64,000 bases of DNA, from contig NC_059074.1 of assembly GCF_020497125.1 (NCBI RefSeq), positions 198,534,915 through 198,598,914 on the forward strand, given 5' to 3'. Below the pieces are notes generated by a model. It did no database searches. It was not told where the DNA came from and saw only the letters and a list, made by a program, of their open reading frames with translations. Positions 24,074 to 49,500 of the stretch are shown piece by piece. A program made the position numbers and the translations under genes. This DNA comes from Mauremys mutica. Lineage: Eukaryota; Chordata; Testudines; Geoemydidae. Position 1 is the first letter of the stretch; each line of letters starts with the position of its first letter.

Positions 24074-25636
24074 GTCTATACTGTACTTAAAAATTCAAAA
24101 ATAAAAGTATTAGTTTGCAGGGGTATGCTGAAATATAGGTCACAGACTAGTAGACCAATATTATAGTGGTGGAGTATGTTTATTTTTCTTTTTTAAAGCA
24201 AAGGGGATAAACTGAACCCATTAAAGCTTTCAGTTCTATTCATTAACAGAACCTAGGACACCCTTAAGCTGAAACATCAGAAGAAATGTTAGGTAGGCAG
24301 AATACAATCACCCAAATTAGAATTTGGGCAGAAGAGCAGGGTTTGCACCCCTACCCTTTCAAAAAGTGTCATGCTCTGAGCTTAATATTGCATTACTGGT
24401 TTTTTTGCACTTAATTTGTACTTCATAATCACTACTGGTAACACTGTACATACTTAAGCCCTGAACCTACAACCACTTATGTGCATGCTTCATTATCGCT
24501 ACACTTGAATGTGACTACTCATGTGCTTCAAGTTAATTAAACACATACATAGATCTTTGCAGGGCAAAGGCCAGATACTGAATGTTCATTAATGAATGAG
24601 TTTATCACTAATCACCTTTTTGGTGTAATATTTCAGAAGTTGGAGCAAATGCTGCTGAGAAACTCCTTTATGGGTGCTAGCAACCTAAATCCTAACTCAG
24701 AGAAGCAAGTGGGAAAGTTTTGTCATCGCCTTCCATGAAAGCAGGATCTGGTCCATTAACATAATATCATTGCTCCCATAACACGTGAAAACCCAAGATA
24801 CGAGGCTTTTTTACCTGAAGATTTTATAAAGTAGACCCAGCTCTTAAGTTTGTAAGGTGAATGTTAGAGACATGAATTGCTACATCATGTACTGTGAATA
24901 GTATGAGGAAGTTAAATTAAGTAAGTATTGTTTATTGTTTTCAAATATACAAGCAAACAGCAGGACCAATCTCCTGCCTACCAACTAGCAAGGATCCTGT
25001 GCAGTACCTACTAATTCTTCCCTACACCTGTAACTCCCAGCCTTCTCCCAAGTTAAGTGCTCTAGCTGTATTCTCTCTTTCATGCATTGGGGAGGGAAAC
25101 AAATCTGCACTCTGCCCAGCAATACACATTTTTCCTATTACCAGTGGCACATTCTTCATCTCTGCAAAGGAAACAGAGCAAGTTTCTAACATTTCAGTTC
25201 TCTCCTACCCAAGTGCTGATTGAGTAGTAGAAGAACCAGGCACAGCAGCAGCTCTCCTAATTAACATTTCCACACAATGTTCCTCTTCATTCTCTCTAGT
25301 CCCTTCACACCTAACCAGTCATAACCAGGAGCCACAGTGCTTGAGAAGAAACTCAAAGCAAAAATTTAGAAAAAAAAATATACAGTACATGCAATTAACT
25401 AAAAATCGACATTTGGGAGAACATGAGTGTTCCTTTCAGTCTGAGTGCATTGTTAATTATAATATAAATAGAAACCCAATACTGTAGAAGATAGGATGGT
25501 TTTTCAATTCTATTTGAAGGTTTCTTTATATGCAGGGTTGACAAAACAGTTATGACTTTATTGCTTGGAGTATGCTGTACCATTCTGTCAAACTCCACCT
25601 ACTGGATTATTTTATTACAACAGGCACAATGAAAGC
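24074..25636. other. Intergenic, no gene seen
   Basis: AT-rich, with only short motif-less open frames. Confidence 0.4.
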
Positions 25637-26211
25637 GGGTATGTCCACACTAAAAACTTAAATCAACCTATATTAGGAGTAATTACTGCAGTGGTGCATG
25701 TCCACAGTATCCTCCTGGGGGTGGTGGTGCAAGTCCTCACTAAGAGTACTTCCACTGACCTAAAAGGAACAGTATGGGGGAGCTGACAGCCCAATCTCTC
25801 AGCTCTGTTGACAGCTCTCTGCCAGGAGCCCAGCTGCTCACAGGCTCCCAGAGCTTCTCGCCTTCCTGTTCCCTGCCAGGGGAGTGGGCAGGGAGACGGC
25901 ACCTGGGGCTTCTTGCCCCTGGGGAGTGGGGTCCAGCTGTCCCAGCTTCTTAGCCCTCCCCCTCCGCCCCCCCACTCCACTGGAGCCGAGAAATTAACGA
26001 GAGTGCTAACAGCGGCTGTAAGTAACACACTGTTTACACAGACACTGCATCACCCTAACTACACCAACATAACCCCTATGCCTCTAGTGGGGGTGGTTAT
26101 TATGGCAGGGTAGTAGGGGATTTACATTGGCAGGACAAGGCTGTAGTGTAGACACTGACATATTTAGGCCCATGTAAGCTGCCTTACGTTGACCTGTGTA
26201 GTGTAGACCAG
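25637..26211. mobile_element. Non-autonomous DNA transposon (MITE-like)
   Basis: The left end GGGTATGTCCACACTA and the right end TAGTGTAGACCA are imperfect inverted repeats. The interior also has AGTGTAGACACTGACAT near 26144. It resembles small turtle DNA repeats with GTCTACACTA ends, such as the one at 38551. Non-coding. Confidence 0.55.
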
Positions 26212-27798
26212 GACTGAGTTAAGACAGTGCTGACAGCACAATGTCCAACTGTTACAATGCACTTTAGGGCTAAGAATCTAGATATAAAAAGCCTGAAATT
26301 AGGTCAGCCACACTGTATAAATATTATTTGGGATTACTACTATTGCTGTTCATGTGTACTATCCTGTACCTGTAATACAGCAAAGTTGTTGCTGTAAAAA
26401 ATGCAATTCCTTGGCTGTCAAATACTATAGGATATAGCATTAAAGAAAGGGCTTAGCACCTTGAGGGGAGGAGAGGAGGGTAGGAACAGTTATTTAACAA
26501 ATACCAGCTCTAAAATGACTATCAGCTGGTTGCTCGGGGTTCTGGATTCCAAAGTAAAGGTGGATGTCTGATAGGCAACTGTTTCCTTGTTGGCACACTT
26601 TTAAAGTAAGCTGTCATAAATAAGTTACATTAAATAGTAGAGGCCAGACACTGCAAGTTGCCCAGAAAAATGCCTATTAACTCAAAAACAAGATGTTCCC
26701 CCTTCCTGATGTCAGTGATATTACTCAGCCAAGGAGAGGGAAGTTTCTGTCTACAAGAGAAACACAAGAGACTTGTCTCCCATTTAGAACTCTCACTTTA
26801 GTGTTCCTATCATGAAACTAGACCCTCCCCAAAACTAATTTAGTGTTGGTGAATACTTATTCCACTGTTACTAACTAAAGAGCTAATGTACTTCACTTAC
26901 GGACTAGTATGTTTTCTACATGGGTTCTACCATGTTGACTCTAACAGAATGTTCCATAAGCTCCCTAGGCTGAATAGCATTGTTGTCAGGCTACTAGATT
27001 GGTATTGTCCTTGCCCTTGATGTGACGTTTGGGGTATCTTGAACATTACTGTGTAGGTGACGTATCTTTTCTTTACAGCACTAGAATGCAAGTCAGTGTG
27101 GAGACAAATAGCATTGTCATGCCTCATTGATGTAGTCTTGCTCAAGTAGTTAAGTAAAGAATTAGGCTCCAATGATTGCATTTCCTGGGTCCTTTCACTC
27201 AATGCACACAGTGGATCACTGTTCCTAGAAAATAATGATCTCACAGAAACTGTTTAGTTGTACATACTTTGAAGTAAGACACTTAGCTGAGTTCCTGAGC
27301 AAGGTATTTTCTCTCACAAGGATGGTTTCCTTCACTTCTCTTTACATGCAGGTCAAACATGAGAATTTCAACAACTGATGGCCAAGTGTTTTTACCCATA
27401 TTTTGAGGCCCCCAAAGAAAACAAACCAAACAAACAAACAAATCTTCAGACTACTTACATATTAAATTGGATCTGTGTATTTGCAGACGTTTTTTCCCTA
27501 TTAGTTCAGTTGAAAGTCCTGTTCACAGCACCAGGCAGATGCTCTCTTTAATATCATTAAATCATTACTCCCAGAGTACCCAAATACTAACAAAAAAGTT
27601 ACCCCCTTTGGAGCAATCCTTAGCACTGAAATGGTGAAGACAGACATTACATCTGAAAACTGTCAGTTACCAAAAAAAGAAAGTTTCACCTTTCTATTAA
27701 TGTATTGATAACATCTTTCTATAGAAATTTTAATGGATACTATGTTGTTCTCTTACTGCTATGCATTGAACAAAACATAAACTGAGTCCTGTAACTAC
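26212..27798. other. Region downstream of NDUFAF5, no gene seen
   Basis: AT-rich. A short (AAAC)n tract lies at about 27420-27443. The 3' untranslated region of NDUFAF5 probably ends near its right edge. Confidence 0.4.
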
Positions 27799-27804
27799 TT
27801 TATT
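27799..27804 (-). promoter_or_regulatory. Polyadenylation signal of NDUFAF5
   Basis: AATAAA on the - strand, about 100 bases after the stop codon at 27907. The predicted cleavage site is near 27780. Confidence 0.6.
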
Positions 27805-27906
27805 AGCTCTTCAAAGTGACATTAACAGGAGAAACCTGACAACTGTAGAATATCTGCAATGCAAAGTTCCATAAGAGATCCAGTACAATCGTAACCATTG
27901 GATGAA

Positions 27907-40938
<13,032 letters not shown>

Positions 40939-41003
40939 GAGGGGGCAGGCAAAGGGGTACTCGCGCCCAGGCCGACAAACTGCCCGTCCGAATAGGAGGC
41001 ACT

Positions 41004-41013
41004 GCGCATGCGC
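41004..41013. promoter_or_regulatory. NRF1-type site 1
   Basis: Exact palindrome GCGCATGCGC, 66 bases upstream of the NDUFAF5 start codon. NRF1 commonly drives nuclear genes for mitochondrial proteins. Confidence 0.65.
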
Positions 41014-41039
41014 TGAGCTCCCCCACTCTCTGCCAGAGA

Positions 41040-41044
41040 CCAAT
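41040..41044 (+). promoter_or_regulatory. CCAAT box
   Basis: GACCAATAG between the two NRF1-type sites, a usual NF-Y site position in divergent promoters without TATA boxes. Confidence 0.45.
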
Positions 41045-41103
41045 AGTTCCGCCGCTACACGCAGGAGCGTCACCTCTGCCGAGAGCGTGAGCTCGAGACC
41101 AGC

Positions 41104-41113
41104 TGCGCATGCG
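41104..41113. promoter_or_regulatory. NRF1-type site 2
   Basis: TGCGCATGCG, nearly the same palindrome, 91 bases after the first centre to centre. Confidence 0.55.
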
Positions 41114-41119
41114 TCCAGG

Positions 41120-41246
41120 CTCAATTCAAGCGAGGCCTACAGTCGGGTATTTGTCCCGTCCGCGTCTCCGTCGTGTGAGGGCACTTTTCGTTGCACCTAG
41201 GCGGCGCGCGCGCGAGAGGGAGGCGGCACTGGGCAAGGGGCAGCAG
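41120..41246 (+). other. ESF1: ESF1 exon 1, non-coding (start approximate)
   Basis: The donor CAGCAG|GTGAGT at 41247 is strong and lies in the CpG island, as expected for the 5' untranslated exon of ESF1. The transcription start is not defined by the sequence. Confidence 0.5.
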
Positions 41247-41569
41247 GTGAGTGACGTTAGTGGGGCCGAGCTGTTAGTCGGAAGCGCGTGGCCCCCAAGG
41301 GGATATGCGCCACCCCGCGGTCGCGTGGCTGAGGAGACGCTGGGGGTTGAATCCGTTGGTGGTCAGCAGAGGGAGGCGGGGGCATTGCCCGCCCGGGCCA
41401 CGCCGCGAACCTGCTTCCGAGCCCCTGCGGGAGGGGCGTGTCCAGCCGCCGCTCCGCTCGCCGCGGGCCCGGCCTGCTGGCTGGGCAGAGCCTCGGCCAG
41501 GCTCGGGCAAGAGGTTTGTCTGAACCCACCCGGGAAGCGAATCGCGATCGAAGTGACCCCCCCCCCCTC

Positions 41570-41590
41570 CACACACACACACACACACAC
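41570..41590. repeat. (AC)n microsatellite
   Basis: About ten AC units after a C-run, in ESF1 intron 1. Confidence 0.9.
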
Positions 41591-41718
41591 CCATACCCCC
41601 GATGCTGCGCTGCCCGCAGTCGCGCTGCCCTGGGCGGAGATCACCGCGCGGCTTCCGGCTGGCCAGACCGCTGGATGAGAGCCGGGAGCCGGGACGCGGG
41701 CTGCCGTAGGGATTGCAA

Positions 41719-41880
41719 AGACACGGTGCGCGAGGTAGTCTCTCCTGTTGGCCCAGCCCCTGTTAGCGAGAGAGACCCGAGGAAGAGCTCTGCGGAGCCC
41801 CGTAACTCCTCTCGCACCAACAGAAGTGGGTCCAATCAAAGAGATTCCCTCAGCCGGTGTGTGTGTCTGATATCCTGGGG
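41719..41880. mobile_element. Diverged palindromic MITE copy in ESF1 intron 1
   Basis: Shows the same order of parts as 35118-35297: GAGGTAGTCTCTCCTGTTGG, GAGAGAGACCCGAGGAAGAG, then ACCAACAGAAGTGGGTCCAA. It lies within 500 bases of ESF1 exon 1, at the edge of the CpG island. Confidence 0.6.
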
Positions 41881-42806
41881 CAAACACGGCGACAGCAACA
41901 ACAACAGGGCAAACAGTGAGATTATGCAGCTGTTCAGCATTAGAGCTGGGCTCCTTCCTGGTTCCGGACTTCTTAGTAGTCAGTTTCCTGCATTGTGTGT
42001 GTGGGAATCCAGGGCTGGTGGGTGATGAACCGCTAGGAGAAAGGGTCGCTGCTGTTAAAGGTGCTAGGGTACGTCTCACAAATCTTCATTCATTGGTTAG
42101 GGAAGTATTTTGATACCAGTGTTCCTCAGTATAATTTGGTTAATCATTGTCATTCTCCTCACGGTCAGAGTGAGCTGTAAGGAGGAAAGGGGAATTATAT
42201 AGAGGGAAGCTGGTGAAAGAGGATAATTCTTGTTAATTCTAGAACTAGATACTTACTGTGCTGTAGTATAGTTACTTAAGGGAGTGCCCCTATTTTAACT
42301 ACAGAACATGTCTGGGTAAAGTCAGCTAAGCTGAATAGCTTACTGTACACAATGTGCTTACTGTACACAAACATTATTTTCTTTTTAAAATGTGCTGATA
42401 AGCAATTTACTTAGCATATGTTAAAAAACCCTAACATTCTCATCTCTAAAAATAATAAATTCAAACCTAAACAATAAGAAAACAAAAATATTACTGTAAA
42501 AGCACAAAATTTGGCATGATGACTTGAACAGACATAGAACCTGAAACTACTTTTAACTTTTTTTTTAATTTTGAATTGAGGTCTTTTTAAATAGGAATTT
42601 TTTTCCTCTCCTCCAGCCTTACTTCATTCCTGCCTGACATCCAAAAAATATAGAGGTCAGTAAATATTGCGTGCTCTGTTACCTTTAACACAACATTCAT
42701 ATAATTTATTTTAGTAATATGCATTGAAGTAGCATTTTATTTTGTTAACATTTATATTAAGCACTATATTTTATGGTTTATTGGTCTGTGTATTTTTACA
42801 TTTTAG

Positions 42807-43515
42807 GTTTATCAAGTTCTGATTCAAAATTGTCAAAAAATGGCATCCAAGAAGGAACTGACTAGCGATGAGCGGTTTAGCCATGTTACAAAGGACCCTA
42901 GGTTTTGGGAAATGCCAGAAAAAGACCGCAAAATCAAGATTGACAAAAGATTTCGGGCTATGTTTCATGACAAGAAGTTTAAGTTGAAATATACTATTGA
43001 TAAAAGAGGCCGCCCTATTAACCACAGCTCTACAGAGGATATGAAACGGTTCTATAATCTTTCAGATTCAGACTCCGATCTTTCAGGAGTTGACACCAAA
43101 GTATTTGCTGGAAAGAAAATGAAGAAGAAAAAAAAGTCAAAATCGAAAGGAGGAATAGACTCTGGGAAATTGCTTGACAAACCTACTGAAGGGGAAAGCA
43201 AAATAGTTAATCAGGAAATGGTCCACAAATGTGGAGCTCCATCAAAATCTGATGACTCCCAGAATGGACAGAAAAGCATCATGAGGATTGCCAGCTCATG
43301 TAGCCCAAAGTTGAAAAAGGATTATAAGAAAATTAATGTAGAAATTGATCCTACACAGGATGATAAAGGACTCGTATGGAAAGGGAAAAACAAGCAAATT
43401 GTGGTGAGCTCAGATTCATCTCTAAGCAAACAAGAGACTTCAAAAGCAAGTAGTACTAAATCAGTCAAGGCTCCCAAAACAAAGTTTTCTTTAGAGGAAA
43501 AGAAAACTGAATCAG
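42807..43515 (+). CDS. ESF1: ESF1 exon 2, first coding exon
   Basis: 33 bases of leader, ATG at 42840, residues 1-225. Donor TCAG|GTTTGT. The start is chosen because [12 protein letters not shown] follows at the position expected for the family. Confidence 0.95.
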
Positions 43516-46500
43516 GTTTGTTAAATTTAAGGAACATGTTATATATATATATATATTTTTTAAAGTATGTATTTGTCTTTTGCAATGTCAGACAAAGTGG
43601 GCGAGGACATCTTATTGGACCAACTTGCAAGATCAGTCATTTAAACAACTGATCTAGCCTTTTCTGCTTTTAAATAAAGCTTCTATATGTGCAGTTTGAT
43701 CTTATTGGGAGAGACTGATTTTTAAAGAAGGCCAGTGATAAAGCTGTTTCACATTTGTTAGGACAGTTTGAAAGAATAAAATGGTGAAGACATCTATCAA
43801 TACATTCACCAAGGGAATTAGGAAGAAACTTAAGGCCTGATCCTGCAAACAAAAATTGCTTTAGCATCTGAGCAACTTTGATCAACATTCCTATGTGTTC
43901 ACAGTTTTAGGCCCTTTGGGAAGAATTCTGCTTCAAAAGAGAACTGGTACAGATTATTAATTCATTGCGCTAAGAAAGGGGAAAAGCATACTTCTAAAAA
44001 AAAAAATGTGTATGTTTCTATAGTGTACTTAGTATTGTCAGAGTCATTTTTAATTGCTGCAATCTTATTTCAGAACTTGAAATTGATGGTGCGGTTTTGG
44101 TGTAATGTCCTGTGTATGATTACGTGTGTTCTCTTATTTAGGATTAAAACTATGTTGAGACTTGAGGAAGGAAAAATTTAAAATATTCAAAGCATTTTGG
44201 AACAAATTGCATATTGGAACTAAATAGTAAAGTAGTTAAACGCTTCTTGATTCAAAAGTCTGAGATTGAAGATGTGATGTGCTTTTATTTTATTTTTTTT
44301 TGGCAAAAAACATACTAGAATGAAATAACATTCATACTGTTACTAGAAAGGATGAGTGGGCAGGACTGTTGATTTTCACGTGTTCAAACTTTGAATTATT
44401 ATTGTTTTAATGAAGCAGCAATAGATTGTAACATCTCTGTAGCCACAAGGATTCTGTGTTTGTCACTGTGCTGCACCCTGTAGCCATGATGCTTCGTAGT
44501 TGTAGCAGGATAGAATTCTGATTCTTCTGCTTCAGAAGTACAGATGCCCACCCATCACTTGAGCTAAGGGAGAATCTCCTTTAGAAGTTGTCAAAGCTGA
44601 TTCCCCATTCTGGCATTTTGAGTGCAGAAGATGGGGGCCTGCAAGGATTTTAAAAATGAATACTGGCCACCCCAGGCTGGTATTAAACTCCCAAGGTCAT
44701 AACTTCTCTCTGATCTTGGATGGGTAGATGCTGCCACCACCCAAGTGCAAAAAACCCAACCCTTTTTGAGAACCCAGGAAGGAACACTTGGGAATTCCTT
44801 CCTGTGAGGTACCCTCAAGCCCTTCCTGGGAAGAGCGGAGAAAGAAAGCAAAGGAAATCAACTGTTGCCACCAGCTAATTAAACAACATATGCACAAACC
44901 TTGTAGGAACACACACATCCAATCCTGTTCTTAAAAAAGGTAAATTTTATTAAACTCAAAAAGAAAGGAAATACATTTGGAACTTAGGCCTTTTGGTAGA
45001 TCTTAAAAGAAACCATTACAAAAATTAAGCATCAAGATAGCTCTCTTAAGGTTCAGCTTAAAGGTTACAAGCAAAACAAAAGCATCTGGGGTTAGCACAG
45101 AGGAGTCCACAAGGCAATAAGAAATAACACTAATCACATCTTCCTAGACATTCCCTGATTACTTACATATTTGGCATTTCAGATAAGTAGGGTTACTTAG
45201 ACTGTAAGCTTCTTGCAACAGGAACCAAGTTATCATTTTCTACATACAATATCAGGATTGGAAGGGACCTCAGAAGATCATCTAGTCTAATCCCCTGCTC
45301 AAAGCAGGGCAAATTCCCTGTCAATTTTTTTTTATTTTATTTTTTTTTTACACCCCAGTTCCCTAAATGGCCCCCTCAAGGATTGAACTCACAACCCTGG
45401 GTTCAGTAGACCAATACTCAAACCACTGACCTATCCCTCCACCTAATAAAGCACCATTCACTCTTATGGGACAGCATACACATATAAATAATATTAAATC
45501 TAATATTTACCTTGTCAGTGAATAAAGCTGCTATTGCATATGAACAAAGTAACATCAACAAAAGCCAGTTAGATGATATTTCTAAAAATAAAGACTATTT
45601 TGATTATGCAGAATCCAAAGATGACGGAGAAACAGGCGAGGAAGAGGAGTCGGAAGATGACGAAGAAACAGGAGAGGAAGAGGAGTTGGGAGATGATGGA
45701 GAAACAGGAGAGGAAGAGGAGTCGGAAGATGCCAGAGAAACAGGAGAGGAAGATAGTGATGATGATTCAGAAGAAGATGAAAGTGACAGTGGGCCTGATC
45801 TGGCTAGGGGGATAGGAAATATTGAAACCAGCTCTGAAGATGAAGAGGAAAATGATATGTCTGCAATATTTCCAAAGGCGCCAAAGATCGAGCATGCCTG
45901 GAGAGAACTGCATACGGATGCTCCTCGTGCAGATAAGGTAACATTTTGGAATAGTCAGTGATAGTATAGTATACAGAATAGACTAGAGGATATTTCTGTG
46001 AGTGGAAAAATAACTGTAACTTATCAATCAAATGAATAGAGTGGCAAAATTTTTGTAGCTAATTATTAGGGTTCAATTAAATTAATTGTGATTAATCGCA
46101 CTGTTAATAATAGAATACTATTTATTTAAATATTTTGGGTGTGTACTACATTTTCAAATGCATTGATTTCAATTACAAGACAGAATACAAAGTGTATCGT
46201 GCTCACTTTATATGACTATTTTTGATTACAAATATTTGCACTGTAAAAAAAAAAAAAAGAAATAGTATTTCAGTTTACTTCATACAAATACTATAGTGCA
46301 GGGGTCCCCAACCTTTTCAGGACCAGGGACCGGTCATGCCTGCGGAGGGAGCGCTCGTCCCGCGGCTCAGCTGGACCGCCCGCAGGCGTGCCTGCGGGAG
46401 GTCCACAGGCTCCGGTTGAGCTGCCGCAGGCATGACTGCGGACGGTTCGCTGGTCGCGCGGCTCCGCTGGACCGCCCGCAGGCATGCCTGCGGCAGCTCA

Positions 46501-49500
46501 ACCAGAGCCGGTGGGCCGCCCCCAGGCGTGCCTGCGGGCGGTCCAGCTGAGCCGCGCGACCAGCGAACCGTTCCAGCGTACCGGGCCACGGCCCGGGGTT
46601 TGAGGACCCCTGCTATAGTGCAATCTCTTTATCGTGAAAGTGCAATTTACAAATATAGTGGGTTTTTTTGGTTACATAACTGCACTTGTATGAAGTGAAT
46701 TGAAAAATACTATTTCTTTTGTTTATAATTTTTACAATGCAAATATTTGTAATAAAAATATTATGATGTGAGCACTGTACACTTTGTATTCTGTGTTGTA
46801 ATTGAAATCAATATATTTGAAAATGTAGACAAACATCCAAAAATATTTAATACATTTCAATTGGCGTTGTGTTGCTTAACAGTGTGATTAAAAGTGCGAT
46901 CAATCATAATTAATTTTTTTGAGTTAATCGCATGAGTTAACTGTGATTAATTGACAGCCCTGTTTGTTTATACTGTTTAGTATGTCTCCTTTAGAGGAGC
47001 CTTGGCTTATTGAAGGGGTAAGATTTTTTTTTTATCTCAGAAAATCAGTATTCTCGAGATGGGAAGGGTGTGAGTTGCGCAGGAGAAGGGTGAATTCTTG
47101 ATGCTGCTCCTGTTGTATTGGGTCTCTGAGCTCACCAGGGCCTCCTGTCCAAAGAGGAAGAGAATTTGATCTTAGAAATCTGCATACGGGGGGAGCAATG
47201 ACTTGTGCAGGAGGAGTGTCTGGGAGGATGGGGGTTACAGCGGTGGGGGAGCAGGCAATGACTTGTGCAGGAGGAGGGTGAGGGAAGTATCTTGCTGCTG
47301 CCTCTGGAAGCTGTTTTCTGGTACTGAACTCACTAGGCTCTCTGTAATGAGCGAGATGGGCTCCTTTCAGCTGAGCACACCTTGTTTGCAAGGTTGAGTG
47401 GATTTTACCTCGGGCTGGCATGTGGCAGGGGAGGAGAGGCTGATGCAGGGAGGCTGAACTCACCAGGCCCCTACTCTCTTTGGGGTGCCCCTGGAGCAAG
47501 GGGCTGGCCAGGGGCATTGGGACACGGTGTGGTGGTGGGGTCAGTCCCCAGAGTGAGGGGCATGCCAAGGGTGGTGCAGGGTCGGTCCCCAGAGCCAGGG
47601 GCACGGTAGGGGGTGGAGTCAGTTCCCAGAGTGAGGAGCCAGTGGGGGCATTGAAGCATGGTGTGGGACCAGGTGTGTGTGTGTCTTCGTCCCCAGAGTG
47701 AGGGGGCGGCCACAGAGGGTTGGTCCCTTGAGCGAGGGGGTGGCCAGGGGCTTTGGGGCATGGTGCGGGGGGAAGGGAGAGGCATTGGGGTATGGCAGGG
47801 TCAGGATCCCTACCTCTCTGCCAGAGCTGGGATAGGAGCCACTCTCCTCTCCTCTCCCCTCCCCTCCCTGCTATCCGGAGGCGGATTGGGTTACTGTGCC
47901 TGACCAGACACTGTCAGGTCCATCCACAGCTGATGCCTCCCTCCCTGCTCAGATACATGTGATTAACACCATTAAAAATATTAACAAGTTAATTTTGCTT
48001 TCAGTTAATTAAAGGCATTAACTGAGATTAATCGACAGCCCTACTAATTACTTAGTAGTTCGTAGTATTCCTTTGCTTGAAACAATTAGACATATTGGCT
48101 GCCTAAAAGTGAGCAATTTAGTGCTAATGCGAGATGCATCAGTTCAGTTCATTTCTCCTGTTGTTCGATTATGAACTCTGAAGCTTATTTTGACAGAGTT
48201 TAAAACTATGTTCACCATTAGTGTGCTGGAAGCTTTCTCTGCTAAGTGTTGAGAGGTCTACTCTAGGCCAGTGGTTCTCAACTGTGGGTACATGTATCCC
48301 TGTGGGTACACAGAGATCTTCCAGGGGGTACATCAACTCATCCAGATATTTGCCTAGTTTTCATAAAAGTATTAGTGAGGTCAGTACAAACTAAAATTTC
48401 ATACCAACAATGATTTGTTTATACTGCTCTATTGAAATATTTATATTCCAATTGATTTATTTTATAATTATATGGTAAAAATGAGAAAGTAAGTAATTTT
48501 TCAATAACAGTGTGCTGTGACACTTTTTTATATTTTTATGTCTGATTGTGTAAGCAAGTAGTTTTTAAGAGAGTATGGGGGTATGTGAGACAGATCAGAC
48601 TCCTGAAAGGGGTATAGTAGTCTGGAAAGGTTGAGAGCCACTGTTCTAGGCCATTTATCAGATTTTAAGGTTTTATTTTTTAAAAAGTAATTGTTCCAAA
48701 GGCAGCCTTTCAAGTTTGTTTTGTAATATTGTCTGTCATCAAATGCAGACAGACATCCCTGGTGCCTTTGCTGCTAATCAAACTCAAAGTCATGCTTTCT
48801 GTAATGGTGCTGAAAACAGTGTTGTCCCTTCTGCGCTAGCAGTTAAACTTTTTTCCAACATTACGTCAGGGGGACCTGTTGCTGTCAACTCTTGTCAGAA
48901 AGGGATCTGTTTCCTTTTAGATCTGCAGAAGTTCTCTGGGGAAGCAAAATTAGCAAAAGCATTAGAGCATTAAAAGCATTAGAGCTGTGGGTAAGAAGCA
49001 GTAGAAACAGTCTGTAGTTCTATTGTCTGAAACAGTAGATGCACTCTAGGAAAGTGAAAGATAAAGGCCATCATAGAGCACATTTTATGTTTGAAAAATA
49101 GTAAAGCCCGTTTATTGAACATTTCTGTTTGCTCTGTAGTTACTGCTTAAGAACCACGGAAGCGTCAGTGATATCCAGTATTGTGGGAGATGTCATTCTT
49201 ATGTTCTCTAAAGTTAAACACAGTGTGACTTCATCAAAGGATAGTAACTGGAAAATAAGATATTTCCTCTCAACAATCAGCACCCAAAAATCTTATTACA
49301 ATTAATATATTTTTGCCTTCTTCTTCAATGTAGATAACAAGTAGATTGGCAGTTTGCAACATGGACTGGAATAGGCTGAAGGCTAAAGACCTACTGGCTT
49401 TATTTAATTCTTTCATACCCAAAGGGGGTGTTATATTTTCTGTAAAGGTAAGAACTATTTGAAAATAAAAATGAAAGCATATTTTGATTCCAGCAAGTTG

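Noticed and set aside
47382..47785. Overlapping frames of 70-104 codons inside the composite hAT
   Set aside because: GC-rich and repetitive, present on both strands, no domain.
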